Below are positions 63,374-64,000 of a DNA stretch of 64,000 nt, in pieces. Position numbers and translations under genes: made by a program. Origin of the DNA: Nansenia antarctica (Eukaryota; Chordata; Actinopteri; Argentiniformes; Microstomatidae); assembly GCA_963989245.1 (NCBI GenBank), contig OZ022349.1, positions 11,576,167-11,640,166 on the forward strand, read 5' to 3'. The notes beneath the pieces were generated by a model. It was not told the DNA's origin. It ran no database searches and was given only the letters and a program-made list of their open reading frames with translations. How positions within the stretch are numbered: position 1 is the stretch's first letter; each line of letters begins with the position of its first letter.

Positions 63374-64000
63374 GCTCTGGAGCTCATCACCACAGTATGC
63401 ATCTCCACTGCCAGTCAGGCACATTTTAGAAATCCAATCACCCTCACAGGAGCTACACCACCTCCCGTTCGCCCTTCGCCCGACTTTGAAAGATAACGAA
63501 ATGTAAATACACCTTGTATTAGCAATCGGGATAAAATTGTCGCTGTCCATTAATGCCATGTAATACAGTGAGGCGCTGGTTGACAAAGCCTCACAGCTGG
63601 TGTCTTGCTACTGTAGATTCCCTGTCCTAGATGACTCCTCACAGATACGGCTTGGTAATGAGGATGTGGAGCCGGGGACAGAGATGACCCCCATTGCTAA
63701 AGAAATCGGCCCACAAATCTGGAGAAGGACAAGAAGACGAATTAGCGTGAATAAAGCACAGTGGGACCCCAGTGGAATGTTTTGATAATGACATAACTAC
63801 AGTATTCATATTCACCCTCTCCTCCGTCCTCCTCCTCCGTCCTCCTCCTCCTCCTCCTACTCCTACTCCTCCTTCTCTTTAACTACTCAAATGTGACTGT
63901 TTTGTGTTTTGTTAGCCCTGTACACCTGCAAAAAATGCTTTTCTATGTGGTAGGTTGGAGGTGGGGGAGGGCGGATAGGTAAAATATAAAAGTAAATGTG

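Larger units (their letters stand above)
55876..64000 (+). other. ca10: ca10 intron 2, 5' portion
   Basis: At least 8,125 bp from the GTAAGA donor at 55876 to the window edge. I looked for the next ca10 exon (the PSFWGLVNSAW region) and did not find it, so the intron continues outside the window. Apart from the listed repeats, the stretches 56340-57290, 58625-59400 and 61300-63200 hold nothing I recognise. Confidence 0.8.

Noticed and set aside
63400..63790. Possible third ca10 exon near the right edge
   Set aside because: No frame contains the expected PSFWGL or NSAW motifs, and no suitable acceptor and phase were found.

Overview
The window looks like a piece of a teleost fish nuclear genome. 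It is AT-rich and spliced, and it is dominated by introns, intergenic DNA, very long dinucleotide microsatellites and fish-type transposons. These include Tc1-like, hAT and PIF/Harbinger elements, L2/CR1/RTE-like non-LTR retrotransposon 3' ends, tRNA-derived SINEs and small hairpin MITEs. A SINE at 29.15 kb resembles the salmonid HpaI type, and a 'GTGGAGGCTGGTGGAGG' hairpin family has several copies. From memory these suggest a protacanthopterygian-like fish (salmon, pike or smelt relatives), but that assignment is tentative. There are no prokaryotic operons, CRISPR arrays or rRNA genes.

The only host gene I can support is the 5' part of a carbonic anhydrase-related protein gene of the CA10 type (ca10a or ca10b), on the + strand. 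Coding exon 1 (41329-41389) encodes the start codon and signal peptide and ends at a GTAAGT donor. Coding exon 2 (55801-55875) encodes the start of the mature protein, with an AG acceptor and a GTAAGA donor. Both junctions are phase 1. Intron 1 is 14,411 bp, and intron 2 runs off the right edge. The CA-like domain exons lie outside the window. CA10 is a secreted, catalytically inactive CA homologue of neurons that binds neurexins. The presumed 5' leader (about 40.95-41.33 kb) carries a dense cluster of short upstream ORFs, and the upstream flank holds a MITE and a 213-bp (TC)n tract.

Layout. 1-40 kb is intergenic: microsatellites, a nested Tc1/LINE-tail/Harbinger MITE complex (7305-8582), an old approximately 0.4-kb duplication (8.9 and 11.2 kb), copies of one LINE family (14.6, 20.6 and 21.3 kb, with a fourth at 53.05 kb), hairpin MITEs, a LINE split by a SINE (25.5-26.7 kb), purine minisatellites (28.2 kb), a SINE inside a SINE (29.15 kb), degenerate (CTGT)n satellite (34 kb), an internally deleted Tc1 (36.1 kb) and a 1.19-kb hAT element with a perfect 8-bp target duplication (36.7-37.9 kb). 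40-41.4 kb is the promoter, leader and exon 1 of ca10. 41.4-55.8 kb is intron 1, containing a LINE with an exact 97-bp inverted duplication (43.85-44.07 kb), two further LINE fragments, duplicated microsatellite blocks and a Tc1 fossil bracketed by 76-bp direct repeats. 55.9-64 kb is intron 2, with more satellites, a tRNA-derived SINE with its target duplication (57.6 kb), a MITE with 22-bp perfect terminal repeats (59.4 kb) and a long purine tract (60.7-61.1 kb).

I found no convincing new multi-gene system. The most unusual items are the exact inverted duplication, the uORF-rich ca10 leader with a MITE in its upstream flank, and the direct-repeat-bracketed Tc1 fossil. Nearly all other open frames are microsatellite translations or chance ORFs.
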